NCBI GenBank assembly: GCA_002551355.1
Contig: NTHE01000061.1
Span: 1 to 49,185, forward strand
Direction: 5' to 3'
Length of the DNA: 49,185 nucleotides
DNA from: Streptomyces sp. man185
GTDB taxonomy: Bacteria; Actinomycetota; Actinomycetes; Streptomycetales; Streptomycetaceae
The notes under the pieces were generated by a model. It ran no database searches. It was not told the DNA's origin and worked only from the letters and a program-made list of their open reading frames with translations. Below, piece after piece: positions 1-8,428 of the stretch (position 1 is the stretch's first letter; every line of letters begins with the position of its first letter). Both the position numbers and the translations under genes were made by a program.

Positions 1-23
1 CGCCGGGCGGCCGGGCGCGTCGG

Positions 24-51
24 CCGGCGCCGTACGGCCGGTGGGCGCCGG
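24..51 (-). terminator. Possible terminator hairpin
   Basis: Eight-base perfect arms CCGGCGCC and GGCGCCGG are separated by 12 bases. The hairpin lies just beyond the stop of the first minus-strand gene. There is no U tract, as is common in actinomycetes. In such GC-rich DNA an 8-base arm can arise by chance. Confidence 0.3.
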
Positions 52-80
52 TACCCGCCCGGCGCACACCGGTCCCGCCG

Positions 81-1118
81 TCAGCCGCGGGCGACGGCGA
101 TCGAGCCCCCGAGCCGCTCGCCGGCCTCGTAGACCATGTACGGCACACCCCGGTCCGTGCCGAAGCTCGGCGCGGCAGCGCGGCCGTTCTCCGGGGCGGC
201 GCTGCCCGAATCGTAGAAGACGCCGAGGTGGTTGCGGCGGGAGAAGTCGTTGCCGACCTCGGTGATCAGGATGTTCCCGCCGCTCTCCTTGCCGGTGTGG
301 TAGACGACGTACGTGCTGCCGCCCCGGGCCAGCAGGTGCCCGCCGCTGATGTTGTTCGCGCCGACGTCCGCGTGGCGGATCAGCGGCTGCTGGGCGAAGG
401 TCCAGCTACGGCCGTCCTTCGACCAGCCCCAGCCCACGTCGCGGCGGTCGGACTGGTTGTTGATCATGAACAGCATGACGTACCGAGCATCACGCGCGGG
501 CAGGTCGTGCCGGAACACCCGGGCGTAGGACGCCTCGGTGGTGCCCGCCGGGAGCATGTCCTTGGTGAGCACGGTCCGGTCGTACGTGAAGGTGATGCCG
601 TCCTTGGAGCGGGCGAGCCGGGTCGTGTGGTTCTCGCCGTGGAAGTACAGCCACAGCTCCTTGACGTCCTCGTTCCACAGGACGTGCGGCGAGGAGACAT
701 GGCTGACCTTGTAGTGCGGCTGCCAGTTGTTGGAGACCAGCGGGTTCGCCGTGTACTCCGTGAACGGGCCCTCCAGTTTGTCGCCGTACGCCAGGCAGAT
801 GCCGCCGGGCGCGTCGTGCGGCGCATAGTAGAGGTAGTAGCGGCCGAGCGGGTTGGCCAGCCGGTCGTAGACGCCCCGGATGCACGGGAAGATGATCTCG
901 CCCGTCGGGTTGTACTTCAGCTGGGAGGGCGTCAGCAGCGGCTTGAGATAGCGGTAGTCGGGGAAGCCGCCCGGGGCCGCGGCGGCGGCCGCCCCCGCGC
1001 CGGTGGCGATCAGGCCGGCGGTCGCCGCCGTGCCCGCCACCGCGCCGCGCAGGAAGATCCGGCGGCTCGGCCGGAAGGCCCCCGACTCGGCCGGGGTGGT
1101 GCTTTCGTGCTGTGTCAT
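81..1118 (-). CDS. Secreted beta-propeller protein, GH43-like
   Basis: This 345-residue protein begins with a Tat-type signal (SRRIFLRGAVAGTAATAG, then an Ala-rich stretch), so it is probably exported folded. The mature part has repeated short blades ending in motifs such as RYYLYYAPH, LWLYFHG, YVMLFMINN and YVVYHTG. This is the pattern of five-bladed GH43/GH32/GH117-like glycosidases or sialidase-like propellers. The ATG at 1118 was chosen because GGAG lies six bases upstream and the signal starts there; the reading frame stays open further upstream without merit. It is the last gene of a minus-strand catabolic run. No catalytic residues could be assigned, so substrate and activity are unknown. 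Confidence 0.72.
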   Translation of the reverse strand: MTQHESTTPAESGAFRPSRRIFLRGAVAGTAATAGLIATGAGAAAAAAPGGFPDYRYLKPLLTPSQLKYNPTGEIIFPCIRGVYDRLANPLGRYYLYYAPHDAPGGICLAYGDKLEGPFTEYTANPLVSNNWQPHYKVSHVSSPHVLWNEDVKELWLYFHGENHTTRLARSKDGITFTYDRTVLTKDMLPAGTTEASYARVFRHDLPARDARYVMLFMINNQSDRRDVGWGWSKDGRSWTFAQQPLIRHADVGANNISGGHLLARGGSTYVVYHTGKESGGNILITEVGNDFSRRNHLGVFYDSGSAAPENGRAAAPSFGTDRGVPYMVYEAGERLGGSIAVARG

Positions 1119-1130
1119 GTCGTTCTCCGT

Positions 1131-1166
1131 CCCGAAGAGATGAGCGATCCCGAAGAGATGAGCGAT
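1131..1166. repeat. Perfect 18-bp tandem duplication
   Basis: CCCGAAGAGATGAGCGAT occurs twice head to tail, at 1131-1148 and 1149-1166. The second copy runs into the stop codon of the transporter gene, and the array fills the gap to the next gene in the minus-strand operon. Confidence 0.9.
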
Positions 1167-2446
1167 CACAGATAGCCGGCGGCGGTGACGCAGAACCCGC
1201 CGAGCGCCACGGCCCAGACGTACGGCAGGGTCCGCAGCATCACCTGCTGCGGTGTCACCCCCGCGTACTGCGCGCTCCACACGGTCTGCGTGCTGGTGGG
1301 GTCCGACACCCCGAAGACCTGGTTGTACGAGGTGGCCAGGCCCAGAACCGCCACGGCCGGGTAGATGCCGGCGGCGATGAGGACCCCGGCGATGCCCGCG
1401 CCGAGGCCGTAGACGTTCAGCGGGCCCCGGTACAGGCAGAGCGGCACGAGCAGCGTGAAGACGAGGACGAACAGCACCGGGTTCTGCGGGCTGACCGCCT
1501 TGACCAGCGGCTCCAGCGACTCCACCGCGCCGGGCAGCTTCACCGCGGCGAGCAGGATGCCGATGGCGATGAACAGCACGATCGGGGCCGCCGCGACCTC
1601 GAACGAGCCGTACAGCGTGCGCAGCAGCCGCTTGTTCATCTCGCGCGGCCGGGTGGTCGTGACCAGCGCGAACAGGACGCCCGCCAGCATCGACGGCAGG
1701 ATCGCCACCTCGAAGCCGAGTGCCAGGACCAGCGGGACGACCGGGGTGAGCAGGGCGTACCACGGCGCGTCGCCCAACTGCTTGCGGCGCGAGACGGGCT
1801 TGGCCGAGGCCGACTTGAGCGACCAGGCGTGCTCGACGCCCCGCCTGCGCGTCTCGATGACGACGAACAGGACGGCGGCGGCCAGTGCGAAGGGGAACAG
1901 CTTGATCATGAAGCCGCGCACGGTCTCGACGGGCAGCTCCAGCGCGGTGGAGAAGAACTGCCAGATGGGCAGCTCGAACGGCATGCCGGCGGCGATGCCC
2001 ATCAGGATCGTCCCGGCGGCGGTGACCTTGGGGATGCCCACGGCGATCATGGCGGGGATGCCGATGATCCCGGCGAGCATCGCCGCGGGGGCCGAGCCGG
2101 TGACCGTGCCGACCAGGGTGGAGACGGCGAGGACGCCGAGGGCGACCACCACCGGCCGGTCCCCGCCGAACTCGACGATCTTGCGCACCAGGGTGCCCGC
2201 GATCCCGGTCTCGTCCAGGAGCTTGCCCAGCCAGGAGCCGAGCAGGATGGCGATCATCGTGGCAGCGAGGGCCGGGGCGCCCTCCTGGATCACCGTGTCC
2301 AGGACGCTGTTCTCGCCGGTCAGCGGGGCGCCCGCGACGAAGGCGATGACGACGGCCAGGATGACCAGAGCGAAGGCGGTGGGCAGTTTGCGGGTGAGCA
2401 TCGCGGCGACACCGGCCGCCATGACAAGAAGGATGACGACGCCCAT
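1166..2446 (-). CDS. Permease of the ion-transporter superfamily (GntP/CitMHS-like)
   Basis: This 426-residue protein is almost wholly hydrophobic, with about ten to twelve membrane helices, several Gly/Ala/Pro-rich re-entrant-like stretches (for example TGSAPAAMLAGIIGIPAM near residue 115) and a central charged loop near residues 200-225. The layout resembles secondary carboxylate transporters of the GntP, CitMHS and TRAP-large-subunit group, though the exact family cannot be fixed by eye. It starts four bases after the stop of the 210-residue gene and is co-directional with the HyuA-like gene. It may import the lactam, hydantoin or carboxylate used by that enzyme; the substrate is inference. 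Confidence 0.72.
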   Translation of the reverse strand: MGVVILLVMAAGVAAMLTRKLPTAFALVILAVVIAFVAGAPLTGENSVLDTVIQEGAPALAATMIAILLGSWLGKLLDETGIAGTLVRKIVEFGGDRPVVVALGVLAVSTLVGTVTGSAPAAMLAGIIGIPAMIAVGIPKVTAAGTILMGIAAGMPFELPIWQFFSTALELPVETVRGFMIKLFPFALAAAVLFVVIETRRRGVEHAWSLKSASAKPVSRRKQLGDAPWYALLTPVVPLVLALGFEVAILPSMLAGVLFALVTTTRPREMNKRLLRTLYGSFEVAAAPIVLFIAIGILLAAVKLPGAVESLEPLVKAVSPQNPVLFVLVFTLLVPLCLYRGPLNVYGLGAGIAGVLIAAGIYPAVAVLGLATSYNQVFGVSDPTSTQTVWSAQYAGVTPQQVMLRTLPYVWAVALGGFCVTAAGYL

Positions 2447-2450
2447 GGCG

Positions 2451-3083
2451 TTACTTCTCTCTTCCGTGCGGGGATCCGGGTGCGGACCCGTGCTGCGGCT
2501 CGGCCGCGGCGGCCAGGGCGGCCGTCAGCAGGAGGGGGCTGCGGCCCAGGCCGCAGACCGTGCGGGCGTGGGCATGGGCGGCGATCTCGTCGGCGCCCGC
2601 GACATGGCCGTACAGGGTGTGGCGGCCGGCGCGCAGCACCACATGGTTCAGGGCCAGCTTCAGCGACTTCTTCGCCGGACCGTGATGCAGCCGCTCGTGC
2701 ACCGCCTCGTGCGCGATCGCCGCGGCCCGCACCGAACCGGCCGGATACCACTCCCGCCAGCCGAGCAGGTCGATCAGCTCCTCGGCGAGCGCCAGCGTGT
2801 CGGTGAACAGCTCGACGGTCGGCACCGGCCGCGAGGTGTAGCGGGCAAGCAGCCCCTTCGCGAGACCCCCGTCGCTCTCCACGACCCGCGCCGTCGCGGC
2901 CACGGGCGGCAGTGATGCGCCGAACGCGTCGGCCGTACGGGCCCAGTGGCGCAGCAGTTCCGGGTCGCGTCCCTCGTGCGTCGGGGTGTTGGCGAGCAGC
3001 CGTACGCCGAACGCGACGTCGTCCTCGGCCTCCAGCTCCCTGACGGCCGCCCGCGCCGCCCGGTCCAGCAGCGCGGCGCTCAT
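2451..3083 (-). CDS. Unknown protein linked to HyuA, contains HExxH
   Basis: I do not recognise this 210-residue soluble protein. It is Ala- and Leu-rich, probably mostly helical, with no signal peptide. Residues around 125 read AHEAVHERLHHG, a match to the HExxH metal-binding pattern with further histidines, and another His-rich segment follows (YGHVAGADEIAAHAHA). Its ATG overlaps the TGA of the hydantoinase gene by four bases (ATGA), which implies translational coupling. That points to a partner or accessory role for HyuA. The HExxH match could be chance. Confidence 0.68.
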   Translation of the reverse strand: MSAALLDRAARAAVRELEAEDDVAFGVRLLANTPTHEGRDPELLRHWARTADAFGASLPPVAATARVVESDGGLAKGLLARYTSRPVPTVELFTDTLALAEELIDLLGWREWYPAGSVRAAAIAHEAVHERLHHGPAKKSLKLALNHVVLRAGRHTLYGHVAGADEIAAHAHARTVCGLGRSPLLLTAALAAAAEPQHGSAPGSPHGREK

Positions 3084-5209
3084 GTGCGTACCTCCACCAC
3101 GGCGACGACCGGTTCGTCGGCGGCGCGGGCGCGCAGTTCGCTGCGGGCGAGCGCCAGCAGCGGATCCGGGTCGATCACCCCGGACAGATCGGCGATCCGG
3201 GACCCGAGCAGGAGCCGCAGCGCCGGGGCGCGGACGCCGCCGTCCCCGTACGAGGTGGCCTCCTTCACCAGCCCTGCCAGGACTTCCGGCGCCTGGCCCA
3301 CGGTGGTCGTCTCCACCCGGGCGTCCGGCGCGTGGAGCCGGACGACGCCGTCCGCGTCGACGACCCGCACCGGGTGCCGGTCCGCCCGGAAGCGGCGGTG
3401 CACCTCGGTGCCGTACACGGTGTGGGCGGGGGTGCCCGCGAGGACCCGCACCGAGGCCGGATCGGCCCGGAGACTCATCGCGGCGGCGCGCAGCCGGTCC
3501 TCCTCGTCGGCCCGGTGGGCGCGGTCCTGGGTGCGCAGTTCGGTGGCTCCGGTCGCCACGGCCCGTACGGTGCTGGTCTGCGGGTCGACCGTGACTTCGA
3601 CCTCCACCCCGTCGGCGGCGGCCCCCTGGGCGATGACGGCGGCCTCCGCCTCAGCCCGTACGGCGAGGATCTGCTCCTGACCGGCCCCCGGGATGATCCG
3701 CTCGACCTGTTCCCGGATGAGGGCGAGGGCCACGCCTATGGGGCTGATCACCTCGTTGTGCTGGGCTATCCTGCCCTCCTGGCCGGTGACGGCGGCCAGA
3801 TGCGGGGTCACGGAGGCCGCGCCGCCGCCCCCGCCGACGAGCAGCGCGGTGTCCTTGTCGAGCCGGTAGTCGCGCATCATCATCTCGACCACGGACTTCA
3901 CCTGGTCGGTGCCCGCATCCAGGAGCTTCGTCGCGGCCGTGGCGACATCGGCGCCGAGCGCGGCGGCCAGCGGGGCGATCGCGGCCTTCGCAACGGCCGG
4001 GTCGCAGCGGGCGAAGTCCCCCTCCGGCACCCGGCCGAGCGCGTTCGCCGCACACGTCATGGTGATCGCGAAACGGCCCCCGGCGGCGTCCAGCACCGCG
4101 TAGTCGGACGGGTCGCCCGCCATCGGCCGGATCGCGGCGAGGGTCGCGCCCTCCAGGTCCTCCGGGCTCGCGAAGCAGGCGTACGGCAGCCCCGCGATGT
4201 GCGCGCTGCGGGGCCCGACGCCGACGACCTTGCCGCCGTCGACCCGGACCATCGAACCGCCGCCGACGCCCACGGTCCGTACGTCGAGCGCCGAGAGGTA
4301 CGACGTGCGGCCGAGCATCGTGGCGTGCCGGACGGCGACCTTGCCGCGCCGCACCACGCTGATGTCGGTGGACGTCCCGCCGGTCTCCAGGAACAGGCCC
4401 TCGCTGATGCGTTCCTGCATCAGCGCCCCGGCGACGCCCGCCGCAGGACCGGACAGCACGGTCAGCAGCGGTCTGCGCCGCATCTCGTCCAGCGACATCA
4501 CCCCGCCGTCGCAGCGCATCACCATCAGCGGCGCGGTCACGCCCGCCTTGGTGATCGAGGCGTCGACCAGATCGGCGGTGGCGAGCATCCGCGGCAGGAT
4601 CGCCGCGTTCACCACGGCGGTACGGGTCCGCTTGTGGAGCCCGTACAGCGAGGTGATGTCGTGCGCGGCGGTCGTCGGCAGTCCCCGCTCCCGGGCGGCG
4701 GCCGCGACCGCGTCCTCGCCCTCGGGCCGGTCGACGCTGAACGGCTGGCTGGCGACGACGACTTCGGCGCCCTCCCGCACGACCGCGTCGAGCGCGGCGC
4801 GCACGGCAGGAGCGTCCTCCGGGTCGGCCACATGCCCGTAGGCGAGCGGCAGCCGCTTGCCCGGGGTCAGCTCCAGTTTGCGGAACGCGGCCAGCCGACG
4901 GGTGAGTGTTCCACCGGGACCTGCGCCGATGCCGATCAGTCCGACGGTGGCGACGTCGCCCTCCAGCAGGGCGTTGGTAGCCTGTGTGGTGCCGTGGGCG
5001 AGGAACGTCACGTCCTCGGGCGTGTGGCCGGTCTGCTCCAGCAGACGGTCGAGAGCCTCGACGATGCCGTGGGCGACGCCGTCCTCGTGATGGTGGCTCG
5101 TCGGCACCTTCACCTGCCCCAGCAGGTTCAGGGTCGTGGCGTCTACGGCCACGGCGTCGGTAAAGGTTCCGCCCACGTCGATGCCGACGCGGATGCGGTG
5201 GGTGTTCAT
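3080..5209 (-). CDS. Hydantoinase/oxoprolinase family protein (HyuA-like)
   Basis: At 709 residues the protein has the normal length of a HyuA/N-methylhydantoinase A subunit. The actin-like ATPase landmarks are visible: DVGGTFTDAVAVD at the N terminus, HGTTQATNALLEG near residue 95, GGTSTDISVVRRG near 280 and a VGGGGGAASV glycine loop near 470. Such proteins use ATP to open five-membered lactam rings (hydantoins, 5-oxoproline), usually with a HyuB partner, but no HyuB gene is next to it. The start is supported by AAGGAGGT placed correctly upstream. Its stop overlaps the start of the unknown gene, and a permease follows, so the three form one transcription unit. Confidence 0.88.
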   Translation of the reverse strand: MNTHRIRVGIDVGGTFTDAVAVDATTLNLLGQVKVPTSHHHEDGVAHGIVEALDRLLEQTGHTPEDVTFLAHGTTQATNALLEGDVATVGLIGIGAGPGGTLTRRLAAFRKLELTPGKRLPLAYGHVADPEDAPAVRAALDAVVREGAEVVVASQPFSVDRPEGEDAVAAAARERGLPTTAAHDITSLYGLHKRTRTAVVNAAILPRMLATADLVDASITKAGVTAPLMVMRCDGGVMSLDEMRRRPLLTVLSGPAAGVAGALMQERISEGLFLETGGTSTDISVVRRGKVAVRHATMLGRTSYLSALDVRTVGVGGGSMVRVDGGKVVGVGPRSAHIAGLPYACFASPEDLEGATLAAIRPMAGDPSDYAVLDAAGGRFAITMTCAANALGRVPEGDFARCDPAVAKAAIAPLAAALGADVATAATKLLDAGTDQVKSVVEMMMRDYRLDKDTALLVGGGGGAASVTPHLAAVTGQEGRIAQHNEVISPIGVALALIREQVERIIPGAGQEQILAVRAEAEAAVIAQGAAADGVEVEVTVDPQTSTVRAVATGATELRTQDRAHRADEEDRLRAAAMSLRADPASVRVLAGTPAHTVYGTEVHRRFRADRHPVRVVDADGVVRLHAPDARVETTTVGQAPEVLAGLVKEATSYGDGGVRAPALRLLLGSRIADLSGVIDPDPLLALARSELRARAADEPVVAVVEVRT

Positions 5210-5450
5210 GGCTGGGCACCTCCTTGTGCGGGTGGCGGGGCGAGGGCGGCAGGTCCGGACGTTCGGAAGAAGTCCGGGGCCTGGGCCGGGCGGGTACAGG
5301 TGGAGCTGCGCCCGCCCGGCGCTCCGCGCTCACCCCTGGGGCCGTGCGGTGAAGCGGGTTGTGCGTGGTGCGGTGAAGCAAATGTCGTGTGGTGTAGCAG
5401 TTGGTGATGCGTCGTTCGCGCTGTCGGTCGCCCGTCGCGCGCGGACGGGG

Positions 5451-7064
5451 TCAGTAGCCGCGTACGTCCGGCCAGTGGCGCTGCACGCCGTCCCGCTCCA
5501 GCAGCGCGGCGAACGCCTCGAACCGCTTGTCCTCGGCCTGGACCCGGTGCGGTTCGACGCTCTCGGCGACACAGTGCGCGGCCAGGGCGCCGGCGACCTC
5601 GCCGATGTTCCATTCCACCGGGTGGAGCCGGTAGCAGCCGTTGGTGATGTGCGTCGTGCCGATGTTCTTGCCGGCCGGCAGCAGGTTGCGGACGCGGCGC
5701 GGGACGAGCGCGCCGAGCGGGATCTCGAACGGCACCGAACCGATGTCGACGTAGTTGTCGCCGCCGGTCGAAGGGTGCAGATCGATGCGGTAGTTGCCGA
5801 CGCCCACCGAGTCCCGGTAGCGGGTGCCGCCGTACGGGCCGACGATGTCGATCGAGACGTCGTGCTCGGTGACCGTGGTGACGGCCTTGATCCGGCGTGA
5901 CTCCCGTACGTAGGGGGCCTTGGCCAGACCGTCCGGGGTGCCGGTGACGTCCGGGCGCAGCCGCAGACCGGGGAAGCCCGTGCCGCCGTCGGCACGCGGG
6001 GCCTCGGTCTGGAGCCAGTACAGGACGGAGAGCGACAACTGGCGGGCCTCGGCGAGCGCGGCGGACGAGGTCTCCTGGCCCCCGCCGATCAGCGGCTTCA
6101 GCCAGTAGTCGTTGAGAGGCCAGTTGACCAGCGTGATGTCGGAGTCGAACGCGCCCGGCCGGTGCAGCTTGCGGGCCAGGATCCGGCGGAAGCCGAACAG
6201 CTCCTTGTCGCCCGCGTCGGCCGACTGGTCGGCGTTGACGTCCAGCGGGTCCAGCTCCGGGTTGGGCACGAAGGTGCGCGGGACCGCCTCCAGGCTGCGC
6301 GGATCGGGAGCGAGGAAGCCGAGCAGCGGACCCGGCCAGAAATCCGGCCGGTAGGTGCGCCAGAAGTCGTAGTCGGCCGGGCGCTCGATGGTGTGGTCCT
6401 CGCCCTCGTGGTGCGAGAGCGCGAAACAGACCGTGATCCCCTGCTGGTTGAGGGGCTGGGCCTCCTCGGGCGCGTGCGGCTCGTCGAACTCGCTCCGCGC
6501 CTCGGCGCCGATGACATGCTCCACGCCCGCGAGTTCGAGCAGTTCGCCGGTCTCGGTGGCGTCGATGACGTAACGGGCACTGATCGTACGGCGGTTGCCG
6601 CCGCGCAGGTCGTCCAGGGTCACGGACCGTACGGTGTCGTCGCCGCCCGCCTCGGCGGCCACCGGCCGGTGCTCGGTGAGCAGGGTCAGCAGACCCGAGG
6701 AGCGGTACGGCGCGATCATGGCCTCCATGACCGCGAGCGCCACCCGCGGCTCGTGGCACAGCTTGCTGACGCGGCCCGCGCCCGGGTTGAGGTTGCGCAG
6801 CGCCAGGGCCTCGGAACGCATCGGGTACCACTGGCGGTAGTAGTCCCGGATGGAGTCGCGCAGGGTGCGGTACGAGGCGGTCGTGCCGAACTCCTCGACC
6901 CACGGGTGCTCGTCCGGCGGGACCGCCTGCGAGGTGAGCTGGCCGCCGATCCAGTCCGTCTCCTCGGTGAGGACGACGCTGCGCCCCGCCCGGCAGGCGG
7001 CGAGGGCGGCGGCCACGCCGCCGAGTCCGGCGCCCACGATGAGGATGTCGGGTTCGGATGTCAC
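5451..7064 (-). CDS. FAD-dependent oxidoreductase (FAD_oxidored type)
   Basis: The 537-residue cytoplasmic flavoprotein opens with a Rossmann fingerprint ILIVGAGLGGVAAALAACRAG followed by the FAD-ribose acid and WIGGQLTSQ, typical of the FAD_oxidored family found in sugar and polysaccharide catabolic clusters. Near residue 166 is YVIDATETGELLELAG, another family hallmark, and near the C terminus NIGTTHITNGCYRLHPVEWNIG. The start is GTG with AAGGAG six bases upstream. It lies 79 bp downstream of the LacI-type gene and upstream of the hydantoinase gene on the same strand, so LacI probably controls it. The substrate is unknown. Confidence 0.82.
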   Translation of the reverse strand: MTSEPDILIVGAGLGGVAAALAACRAGRSVVLTEETDWIGGQLTSQAVPPDEHPWVEEFGTTASYRTLRDSIRDYYRQWYPMRSEALALRNLNPGAGRVSKLCHEPRVALAVMEAMIAPYRSSGLLTLLTEHRPVAAEAGGDDTVRSVTLDDLRGGNRRTISARYVIDATETGELLELAGVEHVIGAEARSEFDEPHAPEEAQPLNQQGITVCFALSHHEGEDHTIERPADYDFWRTYRPDFWPGPLLGFLAPDPRSLEAVPRTFVPNPELDPLDVNADQSADAGDKELFGFRRILARKLHRPGAFDSDITLVNWPLNDYWLKPLIGGGQETSSAALAEARQLSLSVLYWLQTEAPRADGGTGFPGLRLRPDVTGTPDGLAKAPYVRESRRIKAVTTVTEHDVSIDIVGPYGGTRYRDSVGVGNYRIDLHPSTGGDNYVDIGSVPFEIPLGALVPRRVRNLLPAGKNIGTTHITNGCYRLHPVEWNIGEVAGALAAHCVAESVEPHRVQAEDKRFEAFAALLERDGVQRHWPDVRGY

Positions 7065-7143
7065 GGTTCTCCTTGAAGTGCTGGGTGTACGTGGTGCGTT
7101 GACGGCCCTCTCCCGGGGCCGGTTCGAGAACGGTCGGAGGTGT

Positions 7144-8244
7144 TCAGAGGTGTGCGGGGGCCGGGCCGGCCGTCGAGCCGGGCCGGAAGGTGCAGGCCAC
7201 CAGGGGCTCCGCCGCCTCCTCCCCGGCGACCAGCGCGGCGAGCATCCGCACGGCGGCCGCGCCCAGTTGGGGCCGGGGGATGTCGAAACCGGTGGGGACG
7301 GGCCCGTCCGCCAGATCCGGCGGAGGGCTGCCGAGGAGGGCGAGCGAGGCGTCGCGGGGGCAGTCGATGCCGACGAAGTGCGCTGCGCCGTGGAGGGCCC
7401 GCCAGGCGTCGCCGGTGTCGGTCTCCTCGGCGACGAACGCGGTCACGCCCTCATCGAGCCAGCCGCGCAGCCGCTCGGCGGTCAGATCGCGCTCGGGGTC
7501 GGCGGAGCGGAAGACGGCTGCGGGACCACCGGGCAGCCCCGCCTCCTCCAGGCCCTTGAGGAAACCGTGCTCACGGTCGGTGGAGGCGGGAGCGTCGTCG
7601 TCCTCCCGGACGAGCACGATGCGCCGGTGCCCGAGGGCGGCGAGATGCGCGACGACCTCCTGGCTCGCGCTGATGTAGTCCGCGCCGACCCAGGCCAGCC
7701 CCTCCAGCTCGTCCCGGCGGCCCAGATGGACCACGGGGAAGCCGTCGGCGACCAGCCGCAGCAGTTCGGCGGCGGGGGCGTGGCGTCCCAGGAAGAGACA
7801 GCCGTCGGCGAGCCGCACCCGGTTGAGGGCGTTCGGCCCGGCGGCCCCCGCGCCGCCCGTGCTGGAGCCGGTGAACAGCACCAGGTCGTAGCCGCGTGCC
7901 GCGGCCTCCTGCTCGACGCCGACCAGGAACGGGTAGTACGAGTGCTGTACGTCGGTGGGGAAGGTGGACGTGAAGCTGAAGACCCCGAGCAGGTTGTTCC
8001 GCGCGGCGGCGAGACGGCTGGCGGCCGGATCCGGCACATAGCCCAGGGCGCGTACGGCGTCGAGGACCTTCTTCCGGGTCTCCTCGGAGATCGTGGCGCC
8101 CTGCTTCCGGGCCCCCAGCACCAGCGAGACGGTGGCCTGCGAGACCCCGGCCAGCCGGGCTACCTCGGCCTGACGCGGGCGGGACGTACGGCCCGCGGGG
8201 GCGGGCGCCCGGCCCGGCCGGGACCGCTTCCTGGGTTCTTCCAC
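7144..8244 (-). CDS. LacI-family transcriptional regulator
   Basis: This 366-residue repressor has the family helix-turn-helix and hinge near residues 25-75 (EVARLAGVSQATVSLVLG, then ETRKKVLDAVRALGYVPD), followed by a periplasmic-binding-like effector domain. I chose the GTG at 8244 because GGAGGAG sits seven bases upstream. A start at 8262 would put that ribosome site inside the gene. The tandem palindrome at 8261-8289 lies just upstream and is the likely autoregulatory operator. Downstream genes (FAD oxidoreductase, HyuA, permease) are probably in the same unit. The effector is unknown. Confidence 0.9.
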   Translation of the reverse strand: MEEPRKRSRPGRAPAPAGRTSRPRQAEVARLAGVSQATVSLVLGARKQGATISEETRKKVLDAVRALGYVPDPAASRLAAARNNLLGVFSFTSTFPTDVQHSYYPFLVGVEQEAAARGYDLVLFTGSSTGGAGAAGPNALNRVRLADGCLFLGRHAPAAELLRLVADGFPVVHLGRRDELEGLAWVGADYISASQEVVAHLAALGHRRIVLVREDDDAPASTDREHGFLKGLEEAGLPGGPAAVFRSADPERDLTAERLRGWLDEGVTAFVAEETDTGDAWRALHGAAHFVGIDCPRDASLALLGSPPPDLADGPVPTGFDIPRPQLGAAAVRMLAALVAGEEAAEPLVACTFRPGSTAGPAPAHL

Positions 8245-8260
8245 GGTGCTCCTCCGGATC

Positions 8261-8289
8261 ACTAATGCGTATTACTAATGCGCATTAGT
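8261..8289. promoter_or_regulatory. Tandem LacI-type operators
   Basis: ACTAATGCGCATTAGT at 8274-8289 is a perfect 16-base palindrome with the central CpG typical of LacI-family sites. An imperfect copy (two changes in 16) lies at 8261-8276 and shares three bases with it. The pair ends 17 bases before the lacI-type start codon and would cover its promoter or ribosome site. I found no further copy in the window. Confidence 0.75.
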
Positions 8290-8428
8290 GAGTACTGTGA
8301 ACCTCCGTTCCGCAGGGGTCAAGGGATCGCGCGAGACTTGTTTCGGCCGTGTGCGCAGACGGCCCGTGTGGTGTGGGCACCCGGCCCGTGGCGCGGGGCC
8401 CGGCCGGAGCCGGACCCCGGACCGGGGG

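Noticed and set aside
1119..1763. N-terminal extension of the propeller protein by 215 codons
   Set aside because: It overlaps the transporter gene in another frame, and a Tat signal begins at the chosen ATG with a proper ribosome site.
3332..5407. A 691-codon plus-strand frame across the hydantoinase gene
   Set aside because: Composition is Arg/Gly/His-rich with no family resemblance; the minus-strand gene has clear ATPase motifs.
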